Notes: a model not told the origin generated them from the sequence alone. Positions 26,608-36,086 are shown, counted from the first letter of the stretch. The stretch: DNA of 64,000 bases from Salinivibrio sp. ES.052 (GCF_900141775.1 NZ_FSRI01000001.1:776251-840250); one strand, 5' to 3'. Program-made: numbers and translations.

Positions 26608-26642
26608 CGATGGCTTAACAATCTAAGCGATGGTTCAACAAT
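26608..26642. repeat. Tandem 15-bp direct repeat, 20-bp spacing
   Basis: CGATGGCTTAACAAT (26608-26622) and CGATGGTTCAACAAT (26628-26642) match at 13 of 15 positions and start exactly 20 bp apart, about two helical turns. ATGGCTTAA recurs at about 26685. Spacing and position upstream of the ABC ATPase gene (start 26445) suggest a regulator binding site. Confidence 0.45.
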
Positions 26643-27051
26643 ACATGCCCTGATGCGGATATCAGCCAGCTGGTGCGTTTCATCAATGGCTTAATCAAAG
26701 TCACGATGAACGGCTTGCGCCAGTGGAAGAGGTAGGATACGAGTGTCGCGATAACCGAAAGACGCTTAAGGTTACCTCTCCTTGCGAACACAGCTTTTCA
26801 ACATCATCCGGTGTTGAAACCAAGCAGCGTGAATATCCATATATCACCCACACAATATACGATTCGGATATAAAAGCAAATCGTTATTGGGCGCAAGGAT
26901 TATGATGTCAGAGTTTGACCGCGCAGACAAAAACACCCGTGTTGACTCTTTCAACAGTGAAATATATGTCGAGGACACCGTCATTCGATGAAACACACGC
27001 ATGGACGTTGAGTGGGAGCAATCGGGAGTGATGGCTAGGAAGCAACACCCA

Positions 27052-27079
27052 CGCGTGCTACCTAATTTGATAGCACGCG
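27052..27079 (-). terminator. Hairpin after the dihydroorotase gene
   Basis: A perfect 9-bp stem CGCGTGCTA / TAGCACGCG with a 10-nt loop lies 13 nt past the stop codon. There is no T tract, so it is either a weak terminator or an mRNA 3'-end structure. Confidence 0.5.
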
Positions 27080-27091
27080 CGGGGTCGGGGG

Positions 27092-28447
27092 TTAGTGACG
27101 GTCGAAGGTGAGGCGTGTTGAAAAGCGTTCTTCGCTATGTTGGCCGTGCTCGAAAGCGACGTGACCATTGACGATGGTCATATCGATGCTGGAGCCGAAA
27201 GTGTGACCGTCAAACGGTGACCACTGGCATTGATAAAAGAGGTTATCTTTGCCCACGGTTTGCGTCTGATTGAGATCGACCAGCACTAAGTCCGCCCAGT
27301 AACCTTCACGAATAAACCCACGCTCTTGCACTTGGTAACGGACGGCGGGCGCATGGGCCACTTTTTGCACCACCAAAGGCAAATCGAGTATACCGCGGTG
27401 ATAGAACTCTAAAGCGACCTGCAAGGCATGTTGCACCAATGGGAGACCTGCTGGCGCCTTGAAGTAGGTATTTTGCTTTTCTTCAAAGGTATGAGGCGCA
27501 TGGTCGGTCGCAATTACATCAATGACTCCGTCTTTCACGGCTTGGATCAGTGCTTGCTGGTGGTGTGCCTCTTTTATGGCGGGGTTACATTTGATCAGCG
27601 TGCCTTTGCTCGCATAGTCGTCGCGATTAAAAAACAGATGGTGAACACAAGCTTCTGCAGTGATCTGCTTTTGCTGTAAGGCTTCTAGCGTTTTCGCTGG
27701 TTCAAACTGATAGAGTTCATCTTCAGTGGTGAGGTGCAACACATGCAAACGCGTACCATGTTTTTTTGCTAGGTTGACGGCCAGTTGTGAAGACTTTAAG
27801 CACGCTTCTTTCGATCGAATATGGGCGTGTGCATCAATCGGTACGTCTTCGCCATATTTCTCCCGATAGATGTCCTCTAACTCATTGATCATTGGCGTGT
27901 CTTCACAATGAGTCGCAATTAATGTCGGGCAATCGGCAAAAATCGCGTCCAGCGTATCAGGATCATTGACTAACATGTTCCCAGTTGAGGCACCCATAAA
28001 CACTTTTACACCGCAGGCGTTATTAGGGTCTAAGCGACGGATTTCATCAATATTGTCGTTGGTGGCCCCCAGGTAAAATGCATAGTTAGCATGGCTGGAC
28101 TGCGCCGCTCGCTGATACTTTTCCTCGAGGGCGTCTAATGTCGTGGTCGGTGGATTGACATTAGGCATTTCCATGTAGGTGGTGATACCACCGGCAACGG
28201 CCGCTTTAGACTCGGTCGCAATGGTGCCTTTTTTAGGAAAACCGGGTTCACGGAAGTGGACTTGATCATCAATCATTCCCGGCAATAAATGTTTGCCCGT
28301 GGCATCAATGACGCGACTGTCAGCTGCCGCTGGGGCACTAATGTCGGGCGCAATCTGACTAATACGGCCATTTTCTACCAGTACATCAGTCTCAACAATT
28401 TGTCCTTCGTTGACAACTGACGCGTTTTTAAAAAGTAGGGTGGTCAT
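27092..28447 (-). CDS. Dihydroorotase, allantoinase-like class
   Basis: This 451-residue amidohydrolase would interconvert carbamoyl-aspartate and dihydroorotate in pyrimidine synthesis. It belongs to the class I/allantoinase-like family, not to the shorter class II PyrC of E. coli. The first metal motif reads D61-Q-V-H-F-R-E-P-G, with Gln where many relatives have His; I recall the same DDQVHFREPG form in Bacteroidetes enzymes. Further motifs are GVKVFMGAST (lysine to be carboxylated), ATHCED, LHVLHLTT, AEACVHHL and IATDHAPHT. It stands alone, divergent from hinT. A hydantoinase-like activity cannot be excluded. Confidence 0.85.
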   Translation of the reverse strand: MTTLLFKNASVVNEGQIVETDVLVENGRISQIAPDISAPAAADSRVIDATGKHLLPGMIDDQVHFREPGFPKKGTIATESKAAVAGGITTYMEMPNVNPPTTTLDALEEKYQRAAQSSHANYAFYLGATNDNIDEIRRLDPNNACGVKVFMGASTGNMLVNDPDTLDAIFADCPTLIATHCEDTPMINELEDIYREKYGEDVPIDAHAHIRSKEACLKSSQLAVNLAKKHGTRLHVLHLTTEDELYQFEPAKTLEALQQKQITAEACVHHLFFNRDDYASKGTLIKCNPAIKEAHHQQALIQAVKDGVIDVIATDHAPHTFEEKQNTYFKAPAGLPLVQHALQVALEFYHRGILDLPLVVQKVAHAPAVRYQVQERGFIREGYWADLVLVDLNQTQTVGKDNLFYQCQWSPFDGHTFGSSIDMTIVNGHVAFEHGQHSEERFSTRLTFDRH

Positions 28448-28651
28448 GGTGTGATCCTTACATGCTCAAGGCGTTGGCATTATGGTAACGCAATCGATTA
28501 CTTGATTCAGCCCCTGTTTTATCAGGGAAATTGACCGGCGTTTAACAGAACATTCACCGCATTGCGGTAGATTAGCCCAGTAAGTGTATTGCCCTTCATC
28601 CAGGGCTGCCGCATACTTGGCGCGTTAAACAACAATAAAAGGGAGTCAATC

Positions 28652-29002
28652 ATGGCGGAAGAAACAATTTTCAGCAAAATCATTCGCAAAGAAATCCCTG
28701 CGGATGTTCTGTATCAGGATGAGCTCGTCACCGCCTTTCGTGATATTAACCCACGCGCCCCGGTTCATATCCTGGTGGTACCGAATAAATTGATCCCAAC
28801 GACGAATGATGTGGTGGCCGATGATGAGCTGGCACTCGGGCGTATGATCACGGTGGCCAAAAAGCTGGCTGCTGATGAAGGGATCGCCGAAGACGGGTAC
28901 CGGATCATCATGAATTGCAACCAACATGGTGGGCAAGAGGTTTACCATATTCATATGCATCTCGTCGGTGGACGTGCGCTTGGGCCGATGGTGATTGGCT
29001 GA
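28652..29002 (+). CDS. hinT: HIT-family purine nucleotide phosphoramidase
   Basis: This 116-residue histidine-triad protein hydrolyses adenosine 5'-phosphoramidates such as AMP-lysine. The triad HIHMHLVGG sits at about residues 99-107, preceded by [16 protein letters not shown] 28652 has GGGAG 6 nt upstream and gives [11 protein letters not shown], the family N-terminus; the longer frame from 28589 is not needed. It opens the conserved run hinT-ycfL-lpoB-thiK, as in E. coli, with 43 nt before the next gene. Confidence 0.95.
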   Translation: MAEETIFSKIIRKEIPADVLYQDELVTAFRDINPRAPVHILVVPNKLIPTTNDVVADDELALGRMITVAKKLAADEGIAEDGYRIIMNCNQHGGQEVYHIHMHLVGGRALGPMVIG

Positions 29003-29045
29003 TTCTGTGATTCCGAGTGTTGTCGATGCTGAAAGGGGGTGACTG

Positions 29046-29423
29046 ATGGGTAAGCTGTTGTGTTTACTGGCAGTCTTCGGCGTACTCTCCGGGTGCGCAA
29101 CGAGTCAGCAATCACTGACCATTGCACCTGAACAATCTGTGGTGTTTGCGAACGGCGATCTCGCATTAGCGCTAGAGGTTAAACGGCGGGCATGCCCCAA
29201 AACACAATCGGTTAGGCAAACCTGTCTGACCTTAACCAACAGCAGTGACCATCAACACCGGGTTCGTTATCGTTTCCACTGGTATGATAATCAGGGGCTG
29301 CACGTCGAGGCGCCGCCATCTCAATGGCAAGTCTTGACGTTGCCAGCCAAAGCCTCAGAACGTATCGATATCACCGTGCCAGCGGCTCGAGCAAGCCAGT
29401 ACCGTATGGTGATTCTTGATTAG
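29046..29423 (+). CDS. ycfL: YcfL-like lipoprotein
   Basis: This 125-residue protein has a type II signal peptide with lipobox LSGC (cysteine at residue 17). The mature part has a beta-rich domain (DUF1425 type) with LTNSSDHQHRVRYRFHWYD and LPAKASERIDITVPA, which is the family pattern. Function is not known; it is encoded next to LpoB in many gammaproteobacteria. A strong AAGGGGG ribosome site precedes ATG 29046. It should reach the outer membrane through the Lol system, which is also encoded in this window. Confidence 0.88.
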   Translation: MGKLLCLLAVFGVLSGCATSQQSLTIAPEQSVVFANGDLALALEVKRRACPKTQSVRQTCLTLTNSSDHQHRVRYRFHWYDNQGLHVEAPPSQWQVLTLPAKASERIDITVPAARASQYRMVILD

Positions 29424-29479
29424 CTCCCGTTCACCTCATGGAGAGTGCTCAATCGATGGGACGCTGACGCGGGGATAAA

Positions 29480-30085
29480 ATGAAGGAAAATATGACAGGT
29501 ATGAGCATCACTGCTGCACATCACGGCATCATGACGTTATGCCGAGTACGCTTACCTCAACTTTTAGTCGCGGCAGTATTACTGGCATTAGCAGGATGTG
29601 CGCCACGTCATCAGTCGGTTGAGCCGCTGCCTGAATCAAACAGGCCACCCGCAACATTAGAGACACAGGTGCTGCATGATAATATGGACCATGCAATGCG
29701 TGCGGCGGTTGATTCTTTGCTTGCGAGTGACCCGTTACGTGGATCGCCAGTGACGTTGGTTCAGTCAATTCAAAACGTGAGTGGTACCTATTTTCCAACC
29801 CCGGCTTATTCAGAGCAGTTACAGGCCGGTTTGGTCAGCTCTGGCCGAATAACGCCCGTCCCAGAGGCTAGAATTCAGGCCGTACGGCAGTCTTTGGGGT
29901 TAGGGCAGAACCAAACGCTAGTGGACCCCGCCACCGTTGTGCAATATGGCCGGATGCTGGGGGCGCAGTACCAACTCAGTGGAAAACTTTCTGGAAAGGG
30001 CCCGTATCGTCTGCACTTGCAGTTAATGGACTTACATTCAGGCGTGATCGCATGGCAGGACGCGGAACGGTTTGTCAGTCGCTGA
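29480..30085 (+). CDS. lpoB: Penicillin-binding protein activator LpoB
   Basis: This outer-membrane lipoprotein activates the peptidoglycan synthase PBP1b in E. coli. A long 30-residue lead precedes the hydrophobic stretch and lipobox LAGC (cysteine about residue 40). A Pro-rich linker (PLPESNRPP) is followed by the globular domain with TLVQSIQNVSG, RITPVPEARIQAVRQSLGLG and the C-terminal LQLMDLHSGVIAWQD. Two starts are possible: ATG 29480 (GGGGA upstream) and ATG 29492 (AAGGA upstream), which differ by four residues. The 3' end overlaps thiK by 14 nt. Confidence 0.88.
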   Translation: MKENMTGMSITAAHHGIMTLCRVRLPQLLVAAVLLALAGCAPRHQSVEPLPESNRPPATLETQVLHDNMDHAMRAAVDSLLASDPLRGSPVTLVQSIQNVSGTYFPTPAYSEQLQAGLVSSGRITPVPEARIQAVRQSLGLGQNQTLVDPATVVQYGRMLGAQYQLSGKLSGKGPYRLHLQLMDLHSGVIAWQDAERFVSR

Positions 30086-30947
30086 TTGGTCGTTAGCCCT
30101 TGAGCATCGGCTAGCGGCAGCACTCACTCGTTATTACGGTGAATCGGTAGCGATCACCTTGGTAGAGCCGCTTGCCTCTGGCCTGACGAACCGTTGTTTG
30201 CGCTTAACGGACACACTCGGTGGCCAAACCGTGTGGCGGCCAAATAGCGGTGCGGTTGATGCGTTCGCGATTGATCGCACTCGCGAGGCGCAAGCGCAAT
30301 CGTTAGCCGCCAAGAATGGTTTAGCCCGCCGACCGATTGTTCAACTCCCCGAAGGGTTGCTTGTGCCCTGGGTGCCTGGAGAGCCGCTTTCCGATCTAGA
30401 CGGTGACCATCAATCGATCCTTATTCACCTTTTAGCACGTATACATAATCTGCCTACTGATTTAGAGCGTTCGCCCGTCGAGGCGCAATGTGCCCATTAT
30501 GAGACGCAGTTGTCTGCGAGCGTGAGATCACGATTGAACGCCTTAAAAGGCTGGGTATTACAGCAGCATCCTTCACCAAAGGGAGAGGAAAAAGTTGTAT
30601 GCCACATGGATTTAGGGGCTTACAACGTTGTGATCGCGGAGGACGGAACACCATGTGTGCTGGATTGGGAGTATGCGCGGGTGGCAGATGCCCATCTCGA
30701 TATTGCCTTGTTCTGTCGTGCGAATGGTGAGGTGCCAGACGCCGTGGTCGAGCAATATTGCATGATTCGGCATATCGACAATGTGAGTCATACACTGGCC
30801 CGCGTGAATGCATGGTTGCCTTTTACCGATTATTTGGCGCTATGCTGGTATGAGGTAGGCGCAAAACTCTATGGGCTGCCTGCGTATAAAGAGGCCGCTG
30901 ATGCGCTTTATGAGCAGCTCTCAGCTGAGGGGCAAGCTAAAGCATAA
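30072..30947 (+). CDS. thiK: Thiamine kinase-like phosphotransferase
   Basis: This 291-residue protein of the aminoglycoside phosphotransferase/choline kinase fold should phosphorylate thiamine for salvage. The catalytic loop HMDLGAYN (about 178-185) and the metal-binding DWEYA (about 198-202) are intact, as is the N-terminal LASGLTNRCLRL nucleotide loop. The best start is TTG 30072, inside the lpoB end; no ATG lies near the expected N-terminus, so translation may be coupled. In E. coli, nagZ follows thiK; here the next gene encodes a lipoprotein instead. Confidence 0.85.
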   Translation: MSVADWSLALEHRLAAALTRYYGESVAITLVEPLASGLTNRCLRLTDTLGGQTVWRPNSGAVDAFAIDRTREAQAQSLAAKNGLARRPIVQLPEGLLVPWVPGEPLSDLDGDHQSILIHLLARIHNLPTDLERSPVEAQCAHYETQLSASVRSRLNALKGWVLQQHPSPKGEEKVVCHMDLGAYNVVIAEDGTPCVLDWEYARVADAHLDIALFCRANGEVPDAVVEQYCMIRHIDNVSHTLARVNAWLPFTDYLALCWYEVGAKLYGLPAYKEAADALYEQLSAEGQAKA

Positions 30948-30960
30948 CAAGGAGAGAATG

Positions 30961-31821
30961 ATGGACAAAGAGCGCTGTCGACGTTGTCGAATCGGATGGC
31001 TGGTGGGCTGTCTGTTGCTACTCGTTGGGTGCACGACTGAGTTGGCTTATAATACCTTGCCTTTTTGGAGCCACTATTATCTCGACGATATCATCCACTT
31101 AACACCCACGCAGTCGCGTCATGTAAAAGCGGATCTCGATGCTATCCAACAATGGCACCGGACGCACGAGTTGCCTCGCTTGGCAGAGCAGTTAGGGTTA
31201 TTAGCGGCACAAAGCACCGAGCATCAGACCTGGGATCAATTGCGAGACCACCAAACTGCGTTCAAGGCACGACTACAAGCCACCTTGAATGAAATGGTGC
31301 CAGCCACCACACGCCTACTACAAAGCCTTGATGATCGCCAAGCTGAGCGGTTAACCCAGTTTTTAAAAGAAGAAATTGAAGACGCACAGGCTCGGCGTGA
31401 CGAGGAATCACCGCAATCATGGCTGTCAGACCAAGAAGAAGAGCTTGAAGAGCGTACTGAGCGTTGGGTGGGGCATACACAAGATAGCCAAATGCCTTTT
31501 TATGTAGAGATGGCCGAATATCAACAACGTGCTATGCCGACTTTCATCAAAGTGCGTGAGCAGTTACAAGCGCGTCTATTTGGTTTGATAGAAAACCGTC
31601 AACAGGATGATTTGGATACCCAACTCTATCAATGGGTGGACGATCTGGTCGCTTGGCGTGGTGGTAAAGGGACTCAGACGGATATGGCGATTTATCGATC
31701 TCGCCGGCTAGATTGGCTGCTCAGATTGGATAAAAGTTTGAATGACGATCAGCGTTTGCATTTGATGGAGGAGTTACAGGAGTGGGAATCTCGGTTGCAA
31801 GAGATGGCGGAGCAAAAATAA
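30961..31821 (+). CDS. DUF6279-type lipoprotein
   Basis: This 286-residue lipoprotein has lipobox LVGC (cysteine about residue 24) after a Cys/Arg-rich start. The mature N-terminus TELAYNTLPFWSHYYLDDIIHLTPTQ-type pattern, with a helical, Glu/Gln-rich remainder (WLSDQEEELEERTERW and RSRRLDWLLRLDKSLNDDQR), fits the DUF6279 family. The function is unknown, though the location with lpoB and the Lol-dependent lipid anchor suggest an envelope role. ATG 30961 has AAGGAG 6 nt upstream. The gene sits where nagZ is found in E. coli. Confidence 0.85.
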   Translation: MDKERCRRCRIGWLVGCLLLLVGCTTELAYNTLPFWSHYYLDDIIHLTPTQSRHVKADLDAIQQWHRTHELPRLAEQLGLLAAQSTEHQTWDQLRDHQTAFKARLQATLNEMVPATTRLLQSLDDRQAERLTQFLKEEIEDAQARRDEESPQSWLSDQEEELEERTERWVGHTQDSQMPFYVEMAEYQQRAMPTFIKVREQLQARLFGLIENRQQDDLDTQLYQWVDDLVAWRGGKGTQTDMAIYRSRRLDWLLRLDKSLNDDQRLHLMEELQEWESRLQEMAEQK

Positions 31822-31921
31822 CCCGATCGCCCCTAGGGTGATCTTGCTCATTTTTGCATTCAAGCAGCTATGCTATTGATAGAGGGCGTAACCTTCTCAG
31901 CCGAACTAGCAAGGACAGCTT

Positions 31922-32464
31922 ATGATCATCTATCTGCATGGCTTTGACGCCACCAGCCCAGGCAACCACGAAAAAGTGCTTCAATTACAATTTGTTGATG
32001 ACGACGTTCGTACGATCAACTACAGCACACTTCACCCCAAACATGACATGCAGCACTTACTCAAACAGGTGCAAACGCAGATCGATGCAAGCCGAGATCC
32101 TAATCCGCTCGTATGTGGCGTTGGCCTCGGCGGTTATTGGGCAGAGCGCGTTGGGTTCCTGTGTGGGGTGAAGCAGGTGATCATTAATCCAAACTTACAC
32201 CCTTATGAAAACATGCAGGGGAAAATCGATCGTCCTGAAGAATATGAGGATATTGCGACCAAATGCGTCACGGATTTTCGTCAGCGTAATCAACAACGTG
32301 CGCTCGTTATTCTATCACGTGAGGATGAGGTGCTGGATAGCCAGCGGAGTTATCATTTACTCTCTCCGTTTTATCCGGTTTGTTGGGACGAATCACAAAC
32401 GCATAAATTTAAAAACCTCTCTCCTCACTTGCAAGCGATTGCTCAATTCAAACAGTCCGCTTAA
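31922..32464 (+). CDS. ycfP: YcfP/YqiA-type alpha/beta-hydrolase-fold protein
   Basis: This 180-residue protein is nearly superimposable on E. coli Ycf[19 protein letters not shown] at the N-terminus, [16 protein letters not shown] at the elbow and [10 protein letters not shown] and [11 protein letters not shown] further on. The elbow has Gly where active esterases have Ser (GVGLGG), which is normal for YcfP, so it may not be an esterase. Its role is unknown. It precedes ndh as in E. coli, with 294 bp between them. Confidence 0.93.
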   Translation: MIIYLHGFDATSPGNHEKVLQLQFVDDDVRTINYSTLHPKHDMQHLLKQVQTQIDASRDPNPLVCGVGLGGYWAERVGFLCGVKQVIINPNLHPYENMQGKIDRPEEYEDIATKCVTDFRQRNQQRALVILSREDEVLDSQRSYHLLSPFYPVCWDESQTHKFKNLSPHLQAIAQFKQSA

Positions 32465-32643
32465 TCATTGAGCTCGTAATGAGGCCTTTGTTACGAGCGT
32501 TTGTTGTTATTTTCCTACATTAAATCCTGTCATAAAACGAAGACAAGGGTCGAAGTGGCCGCCATTTTACGGCAAAATAAGCATGCGTGATGACGAACAA
32601 CACAGCAATAAACCACACGCAGTAACACAACTTATGTTGTTAG

Positions 32644-32691
32644 TGACTGACAAAGTTTGTTAATGACTGGCTTTGTTCATGACTGACAAAG
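32644..32691. repeat. Repeated TGACTGACAAAG motif upstream of ndh
   Basis: TGACTGACAAAG occurs at 32644-32655 and 32680-32691, with a partial copy TGACTGG at 32664. CTTTGT/ACAAAG half-sites form inverted repeats (32671-32676 with 32686-32691). The cluster lies 70-115 nt before the ndh start, where a regulator of respiration could bind; the regulator is unknown. Confidence 0.45.
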
Positions 32692-32758
32692 ACCCCATTT
32701 AGCGAGTCGCCATCGTGCGGCTAGCCTTTGTTTTTTTAATTAGGGTAAGGATGTAGAA

Positions 32759-34048
32759 GTGACCAAAATTATCGTTGTCGGTGGAGGCGCTGGGGGTTTA
32801 GAGCTTGCTACCAAGCTGGGTCGAACCTTGGGCCGCAAACGCCGTGCTGAGATCACTTTAGTCGATAAAAACAGTAGCCATCTATGGAAGCCCTTGTTGC
32901 ACGAAGTTGCAACGGGGTCGATGGACGAAGGCGTCGACGCACTAAGTTATCGCGCTCATGCGAAAAATCATGGCTTTGACTTTCAAATGGGTACTCTATG
33001 GGATATCGATCGTGAGCGTAAGGTGATTACCTTGGCGCCTATGTACGATGAAAATAACGATCTATTGATGCCAGAGCGTGAGCTTGAATATGACACCTTG
33101 GTGATGGCGATTGGCTCAACCTCTAACGACTTTAACACCCCAGGGGTCCGTGATAATTGCATCTTCCTGGATAACCCCAAGCAGGCTCACCGTTTTCGTC
33201 GTGAAATGAACAATGAGTTTATGCGATTACACGCGAAACACGGAGAAGGCAGTGTTGATATAGCCATCGTGGGTGCGGGTGCAACCGGCGTTGAGCTGTC
33301 GGCAGAGCTTCATAATGCGATCAAAGAGTTGCGCAACTATGGCTTCCGTGATTTGGATAACTCTAAACTTAATGTCACCTTGGTTGAGGCTGGGGAGCGT
33401 ATTTTGCCGGCACTCCCCCCGCGAATTTCTAGCGCGGCGCATCAAGAGCTATTAAAGCTAGGGGTCACGGTGAAAACCAACACCTTTGTGGTGAAAGCGG
33501 ATGAAGATGGCCTAGAAACCAAATCGGGTGAACGCATTCATGCTGACATCATGGTGTGGGCCGCGGGAATTAAAGCACCTGATTTCCTAAAAGATATTGC
33601 CGGCCTTGAGACAAACCGCATTAATCAATTGGAAGTGAAAAATACACTACAGACGACCCGAGATGATGACATTTTTGTGCTCGGTGATTGTGCGGCGTGC
33701 ACGCAAGAAGACGGCAGTAAAGTACCACCACGCGCACAATCCGCGCATCAAATGGCCAGCCGTTGTTTCAGCAATATCGTTGCCAAAATGCATGGACGTG
33801 AACTAAAGCCGTATGTATTTAAAGATCATGGCTCTTTGGTTTCACTCAGCCGCTTCTCGACCGTGGGTAGCTTGATGGGCAATCTGACCAAAGGATCAAT
33901 GATGATCGAAGGGCGCATTGCACGTATGGTGTACATCTCGTTGTATCGAATGCACCAAATTGCGTTACATGGTTATGTGAAAACCGGCTTGATGATGCTG
34001 GTCGGGCGCATTAACCGTGTTTTACGCCCAAGCTTGAAGCTACACTAG
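32759..34048 (+). CDS. ndh: NADH:quinone oxidoreductase, type II
   Basis: This 429-residue single-subunit, non-proton-pumping NADH dehydrogenase is peripheral to the inner membrane. The FAD site [16 protein letters not shown] is at residues 6-21, the NADH site [15 protein letters not shown] at about 170-184, and the second FAD contact FVLGDCAA at about 305-312; RAQSAHQMA follows, and a basic-hydrophobic C-terminal helix mediates membrane binding. The start is GTG 32759, with TAAGGAT about 7 nt upstream. A hairpin terminator follows. Synteny with ycfP agrees with E. coli. Confidence 0.95.
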   Translation: MTKIIVVGGGAGGLELATKLGRTLGRKRRAEITLVDKNSSHLWKPLLHEVATGSMDEGVDALSYRAHAKNHGFDFQMGTLWDIDRERKVITLAPMYDENNDLLMPERELEYDTLVMAIGSTSNDFNTPGVRDNCIFLDNPKQAHRFRREMNNEFMRLHAKHGEGSVDIAIVGAGATGVELSAELHNAIKELRNYGFRDLDNSKLNVTLVEAGERILPALPPRISSAAHQELLKLGVTVKTNTFVVKADEDGLETKSGERIHADIMVWAAGIKAPDFLKDIAGLETNRINQLEVKNTLQTTRDDDIFVLGDCAACTQEDGSKVPPRAQSAHQMASRCFSNIVAKMHGRELKPYVFKDHGSLVSLSRFSTVGSLMGNLTKGSMMIEGRIARMVYISLYRMHQIALHGYVKTGLMMLVGRINRVLRPSLKLH

Positions 34049-34069
34049 AGACGATAACACGCCTTCCTC

Positions 34070-34099
34070 GAAACTGGGGCTTGTCCCCGGTTTCTTTGT
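34070..34099 (+). terminator. Rho-independent terminator after ndh
   Basis: GAAACTGGGG (34070-34079) pairs with CCCCGGTTTC (34085-34094), including one T-G pair, around a 5-nt loop and is followed by TTTG. Confidence 0.75.
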
Positions 34100-34303
34100 A
34101 AGGCAGTGCTTATGCGATAATGGTTGCTCAATGGGGCGAAAGTCGTCACAATGGCGCCGCAATCAAGATTATTGATATCACTTCTAGAGCAACCCTCCTG
34201 AACGCCGAGTTTTCCTCATACAACGATATTGATATTCATGCCCCTAAGCGACGGGTAGGGTGTCTACGCGTGGCGACATTTTTTTATTTATTGAGATCAA
34301 TTG

Positions 34304-35692
34304 ATGAGTTTCTCCTCTTTAGGATTATCTGCACCACTACTTAAAGCTGTGCAAGAGCAAGGCTATACCACACCGTCACCGATTCAGGCTAAAGCGATTC
34401 CCGCGGTGATTGAAGGCCAAGATGTGATGGCTGCAGCACAGACGGGGACGGGTAAAACCGCTGGGTTTACGTTACCCATTTTAGAGCGTTTACAAGCGGG
34501 TAAACGCGCGCGTCCTAACCACGTTCGTACCCTGATTTTAACGCCAACGCGTGAGTTAGCAGCACAAGTTCATAAAAACGTTGAACAATACAGTCAATAT
34601 ACGCCACTGACATCTTTGGTGGTGTATGGCGGGGTGAAAATCAACCCGCAAATGATGAAACTGCGTAAAGGGGCTGATGTCCTCGTGGCCACGCCGGGTC
34701 GCCTATTGGATCTGTATAATCAGAATGCAGTGAACTTTTCGCAGCTTGAAGTATTAGTCCTGGATGAAGCCGACCGCATGCTGGATATGGGCTTTATTCG
34801 TGATATCCGTAAGATTTTGGCTGCTTTGCCGGCTAAACGTCAAAATTTATTGTTTTCAGCCACCTTCTCGGATGAGATCCGTCAGCTTGCTAAAGGCATG
34901 GTTAACAACCCGGTAGAAATTTCGGTTAACCCAGCTAACCAAGCGGCGACCAGTGTTGAGCAATGTATTTATCCAGCCGATAAAAAACAAAAAGCGCCGA
35001 TGCTCTTATCACTCATTGCTGACAATAACTGGCAGCAAGTGTTGGTCTTTAGTAAAACCAAGCATGGTGCCAATCGTCTGTCTCGTTATTTAGATGAGTA
35101 CGGCGTCAAAGCTGCTGCGATTCACGGTAACAAGAGCCAGGGCGCGCGCACCAAAGCGTTAGAGCAATTCAAAACCGGTGATGTACGTGTGCTCGTCGCG
35201 ACCGATATTGCCGCGCGTGGCATCGATATTGCGCAGCTACCGCAAGTGGTTAACTTTGATTTGCCTCATGTCGCGGAAGATTATGTCCACCGTATTGGGC
35301 GTACGGGTCGTGCAGGCGCGGTTGGCCATGCAATTTCCTTGGTCTGTGCCGATGAAGCCAAAGATTTGTTTGCGATTGAACGTCTGACCAAGCAAGTCTT
35401 ACCGCGCCTTAGCCTTGAAGGGTTCCCGGTGGCTAATCCACTGCCGGAGTCTAAGTTAGATACGCGACCCCTGAAGCCGAAAAAACCGAAGAAGCACGTT
35501 CAGCATCAAGATGGACAACGCTCAGGTGAGAAAGCGCGTGGGCATAAGCCGATGAGCAAAAATCGCCGCCATACCGATAAACCCAGTGGTGGCAAGCCGG
35601 GCTCTGGCAACACGTCGCGATCGCGCAGCGATGCGAATTCAGACAATAAACCACGTCGCGCTCGCCCATCGGGTACGAAAAGCAGCGCATAA
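34304..35692 (+). CDS. rhlE: DEAD-box RNA helicase RhlE
   Basis: This 462-residue ATP-dependent RNA helicase is probably involved in ribosome assembly or RNA turnover. Motifs occur in order: Q motif TPSPIQ (about 24-29), [40 protein letters not shown] and [10 protein letters not shown]. After the helicase core (to about 375) comes a basic, low-complexity tail rich in Lys, Arg, Ser, Gly and Pro, as usual for RhlE. ATG 34304 gives the family start [10 protein letters not shown] strong terminator separates it from the convergent gene at 35754. Confidence 0.93.
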   Translation: MSFSSLGLSAPLLKAVQEQGYTTPSPIQAKAIPAVIEGQDVMAAAQTGTGKTAGFTLPILERLQAGKRARPNHVRTLILTPTRELAAQVHKNVEQYSQYTPLTSLVVYGGVKINPQMMKLRKGADVLVATPGRLLDLYNQNAVNFSQLEVLVLDEADRMLDMGFIRDIRKILAALPAKRQNLLFSATFSDEIRQLAKGMVNNPVEISVNPANQAATSVEQCIYPADKKQKAPMLLSLIADNNWQQVLVFSKTKHGANRLSRYLDEYGVKAAAIHGNKSQGARTKALEQFKTGDVRVLVATDIAARGIDIAQLPQVVNFDLPHVAEDYVHRIGRTGRAGAVGHAISLVCADEAKDLFAIERLTKQVLPRLSLEGFPVANPLPESKLDTRPLKPKKPKKHVQHQDGQRSGEKARGHKPMSKNRRHTDKPSGGKPGSGNTSRSRSDANSDNKPRRARPSGTKSSA

Positions 35693-35722
35693 TGCGGTGT
35701 CTGTTTGCTGATGGTTAAATAG

Positions 35723-35750
35723 AAAAAACCGGCTTTTAGCCGGTTTTTTT
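35723..35750. terminator. Bidirectional Rho-independent terminator
   Basis: An AAAAAACCGGC / GCCGGTTTTTTT stem with a 5-nt loop lies between rhlE and the convergent gene at 35754. Confidence 0.9.
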
Positions 35751-35753
35751 GTC

Positions 35754-36083
35754 TTATATCACCTTAGCCAGTTGCGCCAATACCTTATCAATGGCATCAC
35801 CAACCTTCGCCACGTACTCAATGGTTTCTTCTGCCTCATCGATCACTACTTGTGCTTGGCGTGCATGGGCGATAAGGCGATCTAATGCGTGGATATCATG
35901 CTCAAGTTGTTCGCTGTGTGCGGCAATCATGGCCGTATGGTAATCGTAGAGCCGCTCACCCAGCTGTTCCCTTTTCTGTTGTAATGGCACCAACTGTGGC
36001 CCAACAAGCGTTCGGCTTAAAAAGCGATCGAGGCTGTCGTAATTAGCTTTAAGCAGATGATAGCTCGCTTCTTTTGGGCTCAT
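35754..36083 (-). CDS. Helical hypothetical protein (109 aa)
   Basis: I do not recognise this protein. It has 109 residues, almost all predicted helical, with heptad-like Leu/Ala/Gln spacing (QLEHDIHALDRLIAHARQA) and no signal peptide or membrane segment. A good TGGAGGAG ribosome site lies before ATG 36083, inside the end of the upstream lipoprotein gene, only 3 nt away, so the two genes are surely co-transcribed. It may be a cytoplasmic partner of the lipoprotein's pathway or a small helical bundle. The gene stops at a bidirectional terminator. Confidence 0.75.
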   Translation of the reverse strand: MSPKEASYHLLKANYDSLDRFLSRTLVGPQLVPLQQKREQLGERLYDYHTAMIAAHSEQLEHDIHALDRLIAHARQAQVVIDEAEETIEYVAKVGDAIDKVLAQLAKVI

Positions 36084-36086
36084 GGC

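Larger units (their letters stand above)
26446..27091. other. 646-bp gene-free stretch with direct repeats
   Basis: No convincing gene is visible; the longest frame (26723-26905, plus) codes for 60 residues with no family resemblance. The notable elements are a pair of 15-bp direct repeats at 26608 and 26628, a third partial copy near 26685, and a hairpin at 27052-27079. It probably holds the promoter of the ABC ATPase gene. Confidence 0.6.

Noticed and set aside
26723-26905. A 60-codon plus-strand frame in the gap before the dihydroorotase gene
   Set aside because: No ribosome site, no family resemblance and unusual composition; likely chance.
31922-32464. Loss of nucleophile serine in YcfP as a mutation
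   Set aside because: GVGLGG is also the sequence in E. coli YcfP as I recall it, so Gly at this place is normal for the family.
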